Assembly (NCBI GenBank): GCA_016291185.1
Contig: JAEFAI010000009.1
Location: 1-64,000 of the forward strand
DNA length: 64,000 nucleotides
DNA from: Bacteroidales bacterium
Lineage (GTDB): Bacteria; Bacteroidota; Bacteroidia; Bacteroidales; UBA932
Reading direction: 5' to 3'
Positions 28,290-38,225 of this stretch are shown here, one piece after another; positions within the stretch are counted from its first letter, which is position 1; every line of letters starts with the position of its first letter. Both the position numbers and the translations under genes were made by a program. A model generated the notes under the pieces. It saw only the letters and a list, made by a program, of their open reading frames with translations, searched no databases and was not told where the DNA came from.

Positions 28290-31200
28290 ATGAAACAAGC
28301 ATTCAAGAGTGCGTTGCTGTCCATTGCAGCGATGCTTTTTGTCGTTTCTGCCGCTGCGCAGGTGACGACCTCTTCTTTCGGCGGCCACGTTACCGATAAG
28401 GACGGTGCTGTCGCCGGTGCCACGGTCATTGCGGTCTATCAGCCGACGGCTGCGACCTACTATGCCCTGACCGACAAGAATGGTAGCTTCCGTATCAACA
28501 ATGTCCTCCCGGGCGGCCCTTACACCGTCACGGTCTCAATGATGGGCTACCGTACGGTTGAGAACCAGAATCTCTACGCCCCCCTGGGTGAGACCCTCGT
28601 GGTGGACACCGTCCTCGAAGACGACGCGATCAGCCTTGAGGCTGCCGTGTTCGTGGCCGACGGCAACCTGTCCAACATGAACGTCCACCGCTCCGGCGCC
28701 GGCACCTCCGTCAGCCAGGGTACGATGCGTAACCTCCCGACCGTCAGCCGCAGCCTGAACGACGTGATGAAGCTTACTCCGCAGGCTTCCTCCACTTCCA
28801 ACGGTCTCGCCATCGGTGGCGGTAACTACCGCTCCTCCTATGTGACCGTTGACGGTGCCGCGTTCAACAACGCTTTCGGTATCGGCTCCAACTTGCCTGC
28901 CGGTGGCGCTCCGATCTCTCTGGATGCTCTCGAGCAGATGAGTGTCAACATCACTCCGTTCGACGTCCGCCACTCTGGCTTCACCGGTGGTGCCATCAAC
29001 GCCGTGACCAAGAGCGGTACCAACGAGTTCCACGCTTCTGTTTATGACTACTATACCTCCCAGGCCGTCCGCGGCTACAAGGTGGAGGGTGAGAATCTGA
29101 ACAAGACCGACTTCCTTGACAACACCGTTGGCTTCACCGTCGGCGGCCCGATCATCAAGAACAAGCTCTTCTTCTTCGTGAACGCTGAGTACAGCTCCGA
29201 CGTGGTGCCTGGCTCCAGCAAGGTGGTCAGCACGGCTTCCGGCCGTGTGGATCCGAAGTTCGAGCCGAACAAGGACGTCGTCCGTCCGACCCAGCAGTTC
29301 ATGGATGAGGTGCTCAGCTACCTCGACAAGACCTACGGCTACAACCCGGGCCGCTACCAGGGCTACTCCATCAGCACCCCGGACTACAAGGTGCTGGCCC
29401 GTCTGGACTGGAACATCAACGACAACAACAAGCTGAACCTCCGTTTCAGCCACACGCACAATGCGTCGGCTTCCAGCCCGTCCAACTCGGTGAACCCGAT
29501 CAACCCGAACCCGTACAACCGCAATACCTACGGCCGTACTTCCACGTACGCCCAGTATTTCGAGTCCAACCGCTACACGACCGACAACAACTTCACGTCC
29601 CTTGCGGCTGAGCTCAACTCCCGCCTCTTCGACGGTCGCGGCACCAACATGCTCCGCGCCACCTGGTCCCACCAGAACGAGCCGCGCAGCTTTGTCGGCG
29701 GCAACTTCCCGACCGTGGATATCCTCGAGAACTATGGTACCAACAAGGCCGTCCTGACCTCCTTCGGTCCGGATCCTTTCACCTATGGCAACCTCCGCGA
29801 CGTGCATACCGTCGTCGTCACCGACGAGCTCACCTACACTGCCGGTATTCACAACCTTATCGGCGGTCTCCAGTACGAGTACGACAACACGAAGAACGGT
29901 TACATGCAGGGTGGTCTCGGCTACTATGTCTATAACAGCTGGGAGTCCTTCGTGGCCGGTGGCAAGCCGTCCGCTTTCGCCATCACCCACTCCAACCGCG
30001 ACGACCTCGCCCAGGTGTACCCGTCCTTTGACTACCACCAGGTTTCCGCCTACGTGCAGGACGAGATCAACTTCAGCGACTACTTCAAGCTGACCGTCGG
30101 TCTGCGTGCCGAGCTCCCGTTCTACCCGACCATCGCCGGCAACGAGAACAAGGAGTTCCTCGCCCTCGCTGAGAATAGCCAGTCCCTGGCTGGTCTGAGC
30201 ACGGCTGATATGCCGAAGGCCCGCGTGAACCTCAGCCCGCGTGTCGGTTTCAACTGGGATGTGCTCCAGAACCGCAAGCTCGTGGTCCGTGGCGGTAGCG
30301 GCCTCTACACTGGCCGTATCCCGTTCGTGTGGATCGTCTCCGTGGCCGGCAACAGCAACAACCTGCAGGCCCAGTTCATCGACACCGACGGCACCAACCC
30401 GAACACGCCGAACTTCCACGCCAACGTGGAGGATATCCTGAAGGACATCTACGGTGGCACCTTCAAGGCTCAGGACCTCGCCGCCCCGACCGGTGCGACC
30501 ATCCTCGACAAGAGCCTCCAGATGCCGACCACCTGGAAGAGCTCCCTCGCCATCGACGCCGAGCTCCCTTGGGGCATCAAGGCTTCCGTCGAAGGTATCT
30601 TCAACTACGACCTGAACAGCGTTTATGCCAAGCGTCTGGGTTACACCCAGGACAGCGTCCAGCTCCCTGGCGAGCCGAATCCTCGCACCCACTGGACTTC
30701 CGAGGGCATCAAGAACAGCATGAAGAGCACGGTTGCTCCGTACTACCTGACCAACATCGACCTCCACGGTACCTACTATTCCGTGACGGCTACCCTGTCC
30801 AAGAACTTCCCGTTCGGTCTTAACCTCATGGCTGCTTACACCCGTGCCGACTCCAAGTCCATCCAGGAAGGCTACGGCGACCAGGTTTCTTCCCTGTTCT
30901 CCGGCGGTAACTACAGCATCAACGGCTCCAACGTGCCTGAGCTCGGCCACTCCGCTTTCGTCTCCCCGAACCGTGTGATCGCCAACGCTAGCTGGCGTAT
31001 CCAGGAGGGTAAGAACTTCGCCACCACCATCGGTATCTTCTACGAGGGCTACAACCACTGCTATGTGGGTAACTACTCCTACACCCGTTACTCCTACACG
31101 CTCAAGAGCGATGTGACCGGTATCGGCGGTTCCTACAACCTGATCTACGTCCCGACGGCTGACGATCTGACCAAGATGCAGTTCTCCAGCGACGAGAACA

Positions 31201-31553
31201 AGGCTGAGTTCATCCGCTTCATCGAGGAGGATGGCTACCTCAACTCCCGCCGCGGACAGTACACCGAGCGTGGCGCCAAGGTCGCTCCTTGGATGAGCCG
31301 CATCAATGTCAAGATCGCCCAGGACTTCACCGTGAACATCGCGAACAAGCCGACGACCCTGCAGATCGGTGTCGATATCAACAACTTCGCCAACCTGCTC
31401 AACTCCAATTGGGGTCTGTGCAAGCAGGTCAGCACGGAGAACGTTCTCGAGTACAAGAATGGTGTGTACACCTTCACCGCTCCGACCGTGAAGACCTATC
31501 GCAGCACCTTCAACACCTGGCAGATGCTCTTCAGCGCTCGTCTGTTCTTCTAG
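28290..31553 (+). CDS. TonB-dependent receptor with carboxypeptidase-regulatory-like domain (Oar-like)
   Basis: Outer membrane protein of 1087 residues. Signal peptide ends near AAAQ (residue ~25); a carboxypeptidase-regulatory-like beta domain follows (TDKNGSFRINNVLPGGPYTV); a plug with SYVTVDGAAFNNAFG and GGAINAVTKSGTNEFH; then a long barrel ending FSARLFF. It lacks the SusC signature and has no susD beside it, so it belongs to the Oar-like branch. Its ligand is unknown. The ATG at 28290 is chosen because it begins a proper signal sequence. It is strongly expressed-looking (good promoter and strong terminator). Confidence 0.88.
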   Translation: MKQAFKSALLSIAAMLFVVSAAAQVTTSSFGGHVTDKDGAVAGATVIAVYQPTAATYYALTDKNGSFRINNVLPGGPYTVTVSMMGYRTVENQNLYAPLGETLVVDTVLEDDAISLEAAVFVADGNLSNMNVHRSGAGTSVSQGTMRNLPTVSRSLNDVMKLTPQASSTSNGLAIGGGNYRSSYVTVDGAAFNNAFGIGSNLPAGGAPISLDALEQMSVNITPFDVRHSGFTGGAINAVTKSGTNEFHASVYDYYTSQAVRGYKVEGENLNKTDFLDNTVGFTVGGPIIKNKLFFFVNAEYSSDVVPGSSKVVSTASGRVDPKFEPNKDVVRPTQQFMDEVLSYLDKTYGYNPGRYQGYSISTPDYKVLARLDWNINDNNKLNLRFSHTHNASASSPSNSVNPINPNPYNRNTYGRTSTYAQYFESNRYTTDNNFTSLAAELNSRLFDGRGTNMLRATWSHQNEPRSFVGGNFPTVDILENYGTNKAVLTSFGPDPFTYGNLRDVHTVVVTDELTYTAGIHNLIGGLQYEYDNTKNGYMQGGLGYYVYNSWESFVAGGKPSAFAITHSNRDDLAQVYPSFDYHQVSAYVQDEINFSDYFKLTVGLRAELPFYPTIAGNENKEFLALAENSQSLAGLSTADMPKARVNLSPRVGFNWDVLQNRKLVVRGGSGLYTGRIPFVWIVSVAGNSNNLQAQFIDTDGTNPNTPNFHANVEDILKDIYGGTFKAQDLAAPTGATILDKSLQMPTTWKSSLAIDAELPWGIKASVEGIFNYDLNSVYAKRLGYTQDSVQLPGEPNPRTHWTSEGIKNSMKSTVAPYYLTNIDLHGTYYSVTATLSKNFPFGLNLMAAYTRADSKSIQEGYGDQVSSLFSGGNYSINGSNVPELGHSAFVSPNRVIANASWRIQEGKNFATTIGIFYEGYNHCYVGNYSYTRYSYTLKSDVTGIGGSYNLIYVPTADDLTKMQFSSDENKAEFIRFIEEDGYLNSRRGQYTERGAKVAPWMSRINVKIAQDFTVNIANKPTTLQIGVDINNFANLLNSNWGLCKQVSTENVLEYKNGVYTFTAPTVKTYRSTFNTWQMLFSARLFF

Positions 31554-31575
31554 TCCAGGACTTAAGATATGAGTT

Positions 31576-31608
31576 AGCGGCCCGGTTCCTCCGGGCCGCT
31601 TTCTTTTT
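31576..31608 (+). terminator. terminator of the TonB-dependent receptor gene
   Basis: AGCGGCCCGG and CCGGGCCGCT arms with a TTCCT loop, followed by TTCTTTTT. Confidence 0.93.
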
Positions 31609-31651
31609 CCTGAAAAAGCCGTATCTTTATCTCGTTGTGGCCTTCGGAAAG

Positions 31652-32530
31652 ATGAGAGTTGCCGTGCATATCTGCTTCCTGCTGCTGCCAGTGTCCCTGC
31701 TGGTGGCGCTTTGCTCCTGTGGAGATTCCCTGACGGACCCTCGCGCGGAGCTCCAGGCGGATACGCCGGGCCGGTGGCTCGAACTGCCGGCGACGGACAC
31801 GCCCGGCCTGGTTTTCATCCACCATCCGATGCCGCAGGACCGTCGCCTGCGGAATTATTCTTTCTGCTTTGATCCCCGGGCCCGCGTGGCCGTGTGGGCC
31901 GCATATCCGCTGAACAGCGGCTTGCGGGGGACGGGCTCGCGCCCGGATCCGGAGCCCTGGGGTCTGGATCCCAAGGTCCCCGAGGAGGCCCAGGCCGTCC
32001 TGTACCACGGTTTTTCGAAGAACAAGACCTACGACCGCGGCCATCAGATTCCTTCTGCCGACCGCTATGCTTACGGGGCGAACGCCGAGACGTATTACGG
32101 CACGAACATCACCCCGCAGCTGCACGATTTCAACGGCGGGATCTGGGCGACACTGGAGGGTAAGGTCCGCAGTTGGGCCGGCAAGTGCGACACGCTTTAC
32201 GTCGTGACGGGAGCAGACCTGCGGGGTGCCCGCGAGAAGGTGAAGGACAATGAGGGAAAGGACGTCACGGTGCCGACGGGCTACTTCAAGGCCCTCCTAG
32301 CGTACAAGAAAGGGGGATCCTTTGGCGCGGGAACGGGGGAGTACCTTGGCGTGGGCTTCTATTTCGAGCACCGAAAATATGAGAATACGCACGCTGCTGT
32401 CAAGGCCCGGGCGATGAGCCTGGATGCGCTGGAGGAAATGCTCGGCCTGGACTTCTTCGTGAACCTTCCCGCGGAGGCGCAGCGCTCCGTCGAATCCCAG
32501 TCCCCCGCCGCCTGGTGGTGGAACAACTAG
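31652..32530 (+). CDS. exported DNA/RNA non-specific endonuclease (NUC1 family) lipoprotein
   Basis: A 292-residue nuclease with a lipoprotein signal (VALCSC, Cys near residue 24). The catalytic motif DRGHQIPSADR begins near residue 128, with the metal-binding TNITPQLHDFN downstream, matching beta-beta-alpha-metal nucleases. It probably degrades extracellular nucleic acid. TATCTTTA at 31622-31629 may be its -7 box. It is followed by a second exported phosphoesterase gene, and a purine salvage set lies 8 kb on. Confidence 0.88.
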   Translation: MRVAVHICFLLLPVSLLVALCSCGDSLTDPRAELQADTPGRWLELPATDTPGLVFIHHPMPQDRRLRNYSFCFDPRARVAVWAAYPLNSGLRGTGSRPDPEPWGLDPKVPEEAQAVLYHGFSKNKTYDRGHQIPSADRYAYGANAETYYGTNITPQLHDFNGGIWATLEGKVRSWAGKCDTLYVVTGADLRGAREKVKDNEGKDVTVPTGYFKALLAYKKGGSFGAGTGEYLGVGFYFEHRKYENTHAAVKARAMSLDALEEMLGLDFFVNLPAEAQRSVESQSPAAWWWNN

Positions 32531-32543
32531 CGGATTTTATTTG

Positions 32544-32551
32544 TACCTTTG
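32544..32551 (+). promoter_or_regulatory. -7 box for the EEP-family gene
   Basis: TACCTTTG ends 6 nt before the ATG at 32558, predicting a nearly leaderless transcript. No clear -33 box. Confidence 0.5.
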
Positions 32552-32557
32552 TAAGAT

Positions 32558-33634
32558 ATGAATATCAAGCGCTTATTATACGTTATCGCTGCGCTGGTCC
32601 TGATGGGGGCCTGCGTTCAGACTGCCTCCCAAGATACCTACGTGGTCGGCTTCTACAATGTCGAAAATCTCTTCGACACCGAGCACGACGAGGGCAAGAA
32701 TGACCTGGCCTTCACCCCGGAGGGGGAGAACGCCTGGACGCCTGAAAAATACGAGAAAAAACTCTCCAACATCGCTTCCGTGATCGCCGCGATGGCGGAG
32801 AAGAACGGCCGCTGGCACGCGCTGCTGGGCCTCGCCGAGGTCGAGAACGACCGCGTGCTGGAGGACCTCGTGGCGCGTCCGGAGATCGCTGAGGCCGGCT
32901 ACCGGTTCGTCCACGTGGAGAGCCCGGATGTGCGCGGTATCGACTGCGCGCTGCTCTACCGGCCGGATGCGTTCAAGGTGGTGGACGTCCGCGCGCTGCC
33001 CTACGACTTCGACAGCGCGAGCGGCATCGTCTTTGAGAAGACCCCGGAGGAGCAGGCCGAGTTCAAGACGCGCGACGTGCTCTGTGTGCGCGGTGTGCTG
33101 GATGACGAGCTGTTTGCCATCTACGTGTGCCACTGGCCTTCGCGTACGGGCAATAAGGGCAGCGACCTGCGCTGCCGCGCCGCGGAGATTGTCCGGGAGG
33201 ACATCTTCACGCTCGAGAATCGCTACCTGGACATCAATATCGTCGTGATGGGCGACATGAACGACAACCCCGAGGATGTCAGCATGACGGACTACCTGCG
33301 TGGCCGCGAGACCATCGAAGAGATGGCCGAGGGCGAGCTCTTCTCCCCGTTCCTGCGCATGCACAAGGACGGTTTCGGCACGGAGGAGTACCACGGCGAG
33401 TGGAACATCTTCGACTGCATCTTCGTGAACCGCTGCCTGACGGACACCGATGCGCAGGGCAGCCTGCACATCCTCAAGAGCGACGAGACGCACTACGGCT
33501 ACGTCTTCAACCCGCCGTTCCTCGTCCAACAGGAGGGCCGCTACGCCGGCACGCCCTTCCGGACCTTCTCCGGCGGGCAGTTCATCGGCGGCTACTCCGA
33601 CCACTATCCCACGTATATAGTAATCAGTAAATAA
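32558..33634 (+). CDS. exported endonuclease/exonuclease/phosphatase family lipoprotein
   Basis: A 358-residue protein with a lipobox (LMGAC, near residue 20). The EEP fold motifs are FYNVENLFDT, LAEVEND, VVMGDMNDNPED and YSDHYP near the C-terminus. Members of this branch cleave nucleic acids or phosphoesters; the exact substrate cannot be read from sequence. It follows the NUC1-family gene by 27 nt and its stop touches the next start. Confidence 0.87.
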   Translation: MNIKRLLYVIAALVLMGACVQTASQDTYVVGFYNVENLFDTEHDEGKNDLAFTPEGENAWTPEKYEKKLSNIASVIAAMAEKNGRWHALLGLAEVENDRVLEDLVARPEIAEAGYRFVHVESPDVRGIDCALLYRPDAFKVVDVRALPYDFDSASGIVFEKTPEEQAEFKTRDVLCVRGVLDDELFAIYVCHWPSRTGNKGSDLRCRAAEIVREDIFTLENRYLDINIVVMGDMNDNPEDVSMTDYLRGRETIEEMAEGELFSPFLRMHKDGFGTEEYHGEWNIFDCIFVNRCLTDTDAQGSLHILKSDETHYGYVFNPPFLVQQEGRYAGTPFRTFSGGQFIGGYSDHYPTYIVISK

Positions 33635-35635
33635 ATGAAAAAAGCTTTTGCTATCGCAGCCCTTTTTGTTGCCATGACAGCTTGCAACAACCGCGTGAAC
33701 CCCTTCCTGACGGAATGGGACACCCCCTACGGCATTCCGCCGTTCGACAAGATTCAGCCTTCCGATTATATTCCCGCCGTCCAGGCCGGAATCGAGCAGC
33801 AGGTCGCTGAAATCGACGCCATTACGGCCAATCCGGACGCGCCGACCTTCGAGAACACCATCGCTCCGCTGGAGCTCTCCGGCGAGATCCTCTCCAAGGT
33901 CGTCGGCGTGTTCTACAACATCACCGAGACCGACCGCACCGACGCGCTGGCCGCCATCGAGGAGGACATCATCTCCCTGATGAGCGAGCACGAGAACAAT
34001 ATGTCCTTCAACAAGGCGCTCTACAACCGCGTGGCTGCCGTCTATCATGGCGACCAGAGCGGCCTGACCCGCGAGCAGCAGGTCGTGCTGAAGAAGCACT
34101 TCGACGCCTTCGAGCGCGAGGGCATCGGCCTGCCTGAGGAGCAGCAGGCGCGCCTGCGTCAGATCAATGCCGACATCGCTGCCAAGACGCAGAAGATCGG
34201 CAACAACATCCTCGCCGAGTCCAACGATTTCCTCGAGAAATTCGGCTTCAGCGTGGCTGCCTATCCCGACAAGATGACCTCCACGGAGGACCGCGAACTG
34301 CGCCGCCAGTACAACGAGGCGTACACATCCCGCGGCCATCGCGGCAATGAGTTCGACAACCGCCAGCTCCTGCTGGAGGTGCTCGACCTGCGCGCCGAGA
34401 AGGCGAAAATCCTCGGCTACCCGAACGCCGCCGCATACATCCTTGCCAACAAGATGGCGGGCGACACCAAGACCGTGGACAACTTCCTCGACGGCATCAT
34501 GAAGGCCGCCGTGGCCCGTGCCAGGACGGAGCTCGCCGACATGCAGGCCGTGATGGACCAGGAGGTCAAGGAAGGCAAACTGCCGGCCGGTTCGAAGATC
34601 GAGCCCTGGGACTGGTGGTACTATGCCGAGAAGGTCCGCAAGGCCAAGTACGACCTCGACGAGGCCGCGACGAAGCCCTACTTCCAGATTGACTCCGTCG
34701 TGAACGGCATCTTCACCAATGCTCACATCCTCTATGGCGTGAACTTCGAGCGCCTCGAGGATGTGCCCGTGTACAACCCGCAGGTGCGTGCCTACAAGGT
34801 CACGGCCGAGGACGGCTCCCTGCTCGGCATCTTCACGACCGACTATAAGCCCCGCGCCAGCAAGCGCGGCGGCGCGTGGATGAACAACGTTCGCGATCAG
34901 TACTTCAAGGCTGATGGTACCGAGGTTCGCCCGATCATCGTGAATGTCTGCAATTTCTCCGACGACTACCTCTCTATCGACGAGGTGGAGACGGCCTTCC
35001 ACGAGTTCGGCCACGCCCTGCACGGGCTGCTGACCCAGTGCCACTACTCCTCCGTGAGCGGCACGAACGTGACGCGCGACTTCGTCGAGATGTTCTCCCA
35101 GTTCAACGAGAACTGGGCCTTCCAGCCCAGCCTGCTCGCGCAGTACGCGAAGAATGCTGACGGCGAGCCGATCCCGGCCGAGCTGGTGCAGAAGATCCTG
35201 AATGCCAAGAAGTTCAACCAGGGCTTCATGACCACCGAGCTCTGCGCCGCCTCCATCCTCGACATGCGCTGGCATGAGCTGGAGAGCACGAAGGGCGTGG
35301 ACATCGACGCCTTCGAGCAGCAGATTGCCGAACAGATCGGCCTGATCCCGGAGATCACCTACCGCTACCGCTCGACCTACTTCAACCACATCTTCTCCAG
35401 CGGCTACGCCGCCGGTTACTACGGCTACCTCTGGGCCGAGGTTCTCGACAAGGATGCCTTCAGCCTCTTCGTCGCCTCCCCGGACGGCCCGTACGATCTC
35501 GAGCTTGCCAAGAAGTTCAAGGAGACCTTCCTGGAGAAGGGTGGCAGCGAGGAGCCGATGACGCTCTACAAGGCCTTCGCCGGCCGCGAGCCCGACTCCG
35601 CCGCCATGCTTCGCGGCCGCGGGCTGATTGACTAG
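33635..35635 (+). CDS. M3 family zinc peptidase (peptidyl-dipeptidase Dcp-like), lipoprotein
   Basis: A 666-residue metallopeptidase with a lipoprotein signal (VAMTAC). The zinc motif HEFGHALHG is near residue 455, with the downstream Glu in the FVEMFSQFNENW segment. Family members remove C-terminal dipeptides from oligopeptides. The start codon follows the upstream EEP stop directly, so they are likely cotranscribed. Confidence 0.9.
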   Translation: MKKAFAIAALFVAMTACNNRVNPFLTEWDTPYGIPPFDKIQPSDYIPAVQAGIEQQVAEIDAITANPDAPTFENTIAPLELSGEILSKVVGVFYNITETDRTDALAAIEEDIISLMSEHENNMSFNKALYNRVAAVYHGDQSGLTREQQVVLKKHFDAFEREGIGLPEEQQARLRQINADIAAKTQKIGNNILAESNDFLEKFGFSVAAYPDKMTSTEDRELRRQYNEAYTSRGHRGNEFDNRQLLLEVLDLRAEKAKILGYPNAAAYILANKMAGDTKTVDNFLDGIMKAAVARARTELADMQAVMDQEVKEGKLPAGSKIEPWDWWYYAEKVRKAKYDLDEAATKPYFQIDSVVNGIFTNAHILYGVNFERLEDVPVYNPQVRAYKVTAEDGSLLGIFTTDYKPRASKRGGAWMNNVRDQYFKADGTEVRPIIVNVCNFSDDYLSIDEVETAFHEFGHALHGLLTQCHYSSVSGTNVTRDFVEMFSQFNENWAFQPSLLAQYAKNADGEPIPAELVQKILNAKKFNQGFMTTELCAASILDMRWHELESTKGVDIDAFEQQIAEQIGLIPEITYRYRSTYFNHIFSSGYAAGYYGYLWAEVLDKDAFSLFVASPDGPYDLELAKKFKETFLEKGGSEEPMTLYKAFAGREPDSAAMLRGRGLID

Positions 35636-35666
35636 GTCCTCCGCAAGGTAATCCCTACAAATAAGG

Positions 35667-35707
35667 ATAGCTTCTCCAAGATGCTATCCTATATTTTATT
35701 ATCTTTG
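35667..35707 (+). promoter_or_regulatory. hairpin and -7 box between the M3 peptidase and gpmI
   Basis: AGGATAGC and GCTATCCT form a hairpin (35664-35690 region) followed by ATATTTTATT, which may end the upstream transcript. TATCTTTG (35700-35707) immediately follows and is the likely gpmI -7 box, giving a leader of about 20 nt. Confidence 0.5.
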
Positions 35708-35734
35708 CAGAATAGATAATTTGAGAAACAAGAT

Positions 35735-37258
35735 ATGAATAGAAAAGTACTTCTGATGATCCTCGACGGTTGGGGCGAGGGCAAGCATGATTATTCCAAT
35801 GCCATCTGGGCGCAGGGCACGCCGGTCATCGACGGCCTGCGTGCGAAATATCCTTCCGGCCACCTGCAGGCCTGCGGCGAATATGTCGGTCTGCCGGACG
35901 GGCAGATGGGCAACTCCGAGGTTGGCCACATGAACCTGGGCGCCGGCCGCGTGGTCTATCAGGACCTCGTCAAGATCAACATGGCCGTCCGCGACCACAA
36001 GTTCCTCGAGAACGCCGAGATCAAGGCGGTCTATGACTATGTGAAGAACTCCGGCAAGAAGCTCCACCTGATGGGCCTCACCTCCAACGGCGGCGTGCAC
36101 TCTTCCCTGGAGCATGTGTACGAATTCCTTCGCGTGGCGAAGGAGTACGGTCTGGACAAGGTCTATGTCCACGCCTTCATGGACGGCCGCGACACCGACC
36201 CGCGCAGCGGTAAGGGTTTCCTCGAGGAGCTCGAGGGCAAGATGGCTGAGACCACGGGCAAGATCGCTACTGTGTGCGGCCGCTTCTACGCGATGGACCG
36301 CGACAAGCGCTGGGGCCGCGTCAAGGAGGCCTACGACCTGCTGGTCGAGGGCAAGGGCGCAGCCTTCAAGTCCGCGCTGGAGGGCATCCAGGCGTCCTAC
36401 GACGCCGATGTGACCGATGAGTTTGTCAAGCCGATCGTTGTCACCGACGCCGCGGGCGCTCCGCTCGCGAAGATCGAAGAGGGCGACGCCATCATCTTCT
36501 ACAACTTCCGCAACGACCGCGCCCGCGAGCTGACGGCCGTGCTCACGCAGAAGGACATGCCGGAAGAGGGAATGCACACCCTGCCGCTGTACTACTGCTG
36601 CCTGACCCCGTACGACGCCTCCTTCACCGGCGTGCACATCCTCTTCGACAAGGAGCTGGTGAACGATACCCTCGGCGAGACGGTCTCCAAGGCCGGCAAG
36701 CGCCAGCTGCGCATTGCCGAGACGGAGAAATACGCCCACGTGACCTTCTTCTTCAACGGCGGCCGCGAGCTGCAGTTCGAAGGTGAGGACCGCATCCTGA
36801 TCAATTCTCCGAAGGTGCCGACCTACGACCTGCTGCCGCAGATGAGCGCCCCCGAGGTGGCTGAGAAGCTGATCGACGCCATCAACTCCGACAAGGAGGA
36901 CCTCATCATCCTGAACTTCGCCAACGGCGACATGGTGGGCCACACGGGCGTTTACACTGCCGTCACCAAGACGGTCGAGTGCATCGACAAGCTCGTCGGC
37001 AAGGTGGTCGAGGCGGCTATCGCTCACGACTACGTGGTCCTGCTGACGGCCGACCACGGCAACGCCGACTTCGAGGTGAACCCCGACGGCACGCCGAACA
37101 CGGCCCACTCCCTGAACACGGTGCAGTTCGTCGTGATGAACGCCGGCGACGCCGTGAAGACGGTCAAAGACGGTGCTCTGTGCAACGTGGCGCCGACCAT
37201 CCTCAAGCTCATGGGTATCCCGCAGCCGGCCGCGATGACGGCCGAGCCGCTGATCTAA
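35735..37258 (+). CDS. gpmI: 2,3-bisphosphoglycerate-independent phosphoglycerate mutase
   Basis: Glycolytic interconversion of 3- and 2-phosphoglycerate with two manganese ions. 507 residues; metal-binding [10 protein letters not shown] at the start, the phosphoserine in [14 protein letters not shown] near residue 60, FMDGRDTDP near 150, and [10 protein letters not shown] near 435. Followed by manA after 7 nt. Confidence 0.97.
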   Translation: MNRKVLLMILDGWGEGKHDYSNAIWAQGTPVIDGLRAKYPSGHLQACGEYVGLPDGQMGNSEVGHMNLGAGRVVYQDLVKINMAVRDHKFLENAEIKAVYDYVKNSGKKLHLMGLTSNGGVHSSLEHVYEFLRVAKEYGLDKVYVHAFMDGRDTDPRSGKGFLEELEGKMAETTGKIATVCGRFYAMDRDKRWGRVKEAYDLLVEGKGAAFKSALEGIQASYDADVTDEFVKPIVVTDAAGAPLAKIEEGDAIIFYNFRNDRARELTAVLTQKDMPEEGMHTLPLYYCCLTPYDASFTGVHILFDKELVNDTLGETVSKAGKRQLRIAETEKYAHVTFFFNGGRELQFEGEDRILINSPKVPTYDLLPQMSAPEVAEKLIDAINSDKEDLIILNFANGDMVGHTGVYTAVTKTVECIDKLVGKVVEAAIAHDYVVLLTADHGNADFEVNPDGTPNTAHSLNTVQFVVMNAGDAVKTVKDGALCNVAPTILKLMGIPQPAAMTAEPLI

Positions 37259-37265
37259 GGATTCT

Positions 37266-38225
37266 ATGTATAAGTTCACGCCGATTCTCAAGACGCTGGT
37301 CTGGGGCACGGAGAGCTGGGTGCTCTCCGGTGTCCCGGGCAGCGAATCGGTCGTGGCTGAAGGCCCCGAAGCAGGCAAGAAGATCACTGACATCTATCCC
37401 GGAACCTTCCCGCTGCTGATCAAGTTCATCGACGCGAAGCGCGACCTCAGCATCCAGGTCCATCCGAACAACAAGCTGGCCGCGGAGCGTCACGGCTGCA
37501 GCGGCAAGTCGGAGATGTGGTACGTGATCGGCGCCGAACCCGGCGCAAAACTGATTTCCGGCCTCAAGGAGGCCATCACCCCGGAAGGTTATGTCCGCCT
37601 GGTGGCGGAGCACCGCATCACCGAAGTGCTGGCGGAGCACACCGTCGCCCCCGGCGACGTCTTCTACCTGCCCGCCGGCCGCATCCATTCCATCGGCGGC
37701 GGCTGCTTCCTGGCGGAGATCCAGCAAACCTCTGACATTACTTACCGCATCTACGACTACAACCGTCCCGGACTGGACGGCAAGCCGCGCCAACTGCACA
37801 CGCAGCAGGCGGTTGATGCGATTGATTATCAGGTGTATCCGAATTATCGTACGCCCTACGAGCCGAAGCTGAACGCGCCCGTCGAACTGGTCCGCAGTCC
37901 ATACTTCACGACGACGCTGTACGACTTTTCCGGGACGGCAGCTGCCCCTGCTCCGCTATCGGGCTCCGCTTCGCTGGCGCCCGACCCTACCCGGGTGAAC
38001 GGCCTCGCAGGGGCACTGCCGCTCCCGGACATCTGTCAGTTTGGGCTTGACCCGGAATCTCCCTTCCAGATCGCCATCGGCCTGTACGGCTCCGGCGTGC
38101 TGCGAACGGCAAAGGGTGAGGCGACGCTGTCGGCCGGTGAGGCAGTGCTTATTCCGGCTTCCGACGGCTCCGTGCGCGTCGAACCGGGCCCCGACGGCCT
38201 TCGGATGCTGACGACGCATCCTTAA
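37266..38225 (+). CDS. manA: mannose-6-phosphate isomerase, class I, with in-frame repeat insertion
   Basis: Zinc enzyme that interconverts mannose-6-P and fructose-6-P. The cupin core is seen in IQVHPNNKLAAERHG, KSEMWYVIGAEPGAK and FYLPAGRIHSIGGGCFLAEIQ. Between residues about 221 and 265 the sequence is low-complexity and is encoded by a type A structured repeat plus a decayed type C repeat (37929-38062). The C-terminal cupin part resumes at FQIAIGLYGSGVLRTAKGE. The last 77 nt overlap the 3' end of rnr on the other strand. Confidence 0.9.
   Translation: MYKFTPILKTLVWGTESWVLSGVPGSESVVAEGPEAGKKITDIYPGTFPLLIKFIDAKRDLSIQVHPNNKLAAERHGCSGKSEMWYVIGAEPGAKLISGLKEAITPEGYVRLVAEHRITEVLAEHTVAPGDVFYLPAGRIHSIGGGCFLAEIQQTSDITYRIYDYNRPGLDGKPRQLHTQQAVDAIDYQVYPNYRTPYEPKLNAPVELVRSPYFTTTLYDFSGTAAAPAPLSGSASLAPDPTRVNGLAGALPLPDICQFGLDPESPFQIAIGLYGSGVLRTAKGEATLSAGEAVLIPASDGSVRVEPGPDGLRMLTTHP
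37929..38029 (+). repeat. structured palindromic element, type A, copy 2 (inside manA)
   Basis: Nested arms: TCCGGG (37929-37934) with CCCGGA (38024-38029); GGCAG with CTGCC; an unpaired C at 37942; TGCCCCTGC (37943-37951) with GCAGGGGCA (38007-38015). The loop has TCGGGC/GCCCGA and CCCGGGTGAACGGC. Compared with the atpG copy, paired positions change together (TTC/GAA to TGC/GCA; TCTGCC/GGCAGA to TCCGGG/CCCGGA). Confidence 0.85.
38035..38062 (+). repeat. decayed type C palindrome inside manA
   Basis: GTCAGTTTGGG, CTTGA, CCCGGAATC: the right arm is intact and the left arm carries substitutions relative to the 6934 copy. It continues the in-frame insert. Confidence 0.6.

Noticed and set aside
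31289..31652. Long upstream extension of the NUC1-family nuclease ORF.
   Set aside because: It overlaps the end of the TonB-dependent receptor gene and its terminator; the ATG at 31652 starts a proper lipoprotein signal.
32576..35389. A 937-aa open frame antisense to the EEP and M3 peptidase genes.
   Set aside because: It spans two real genes with clear catalytic motifs, and the predicted protein is composed of His/Val/Gly-rich shadow sequence.
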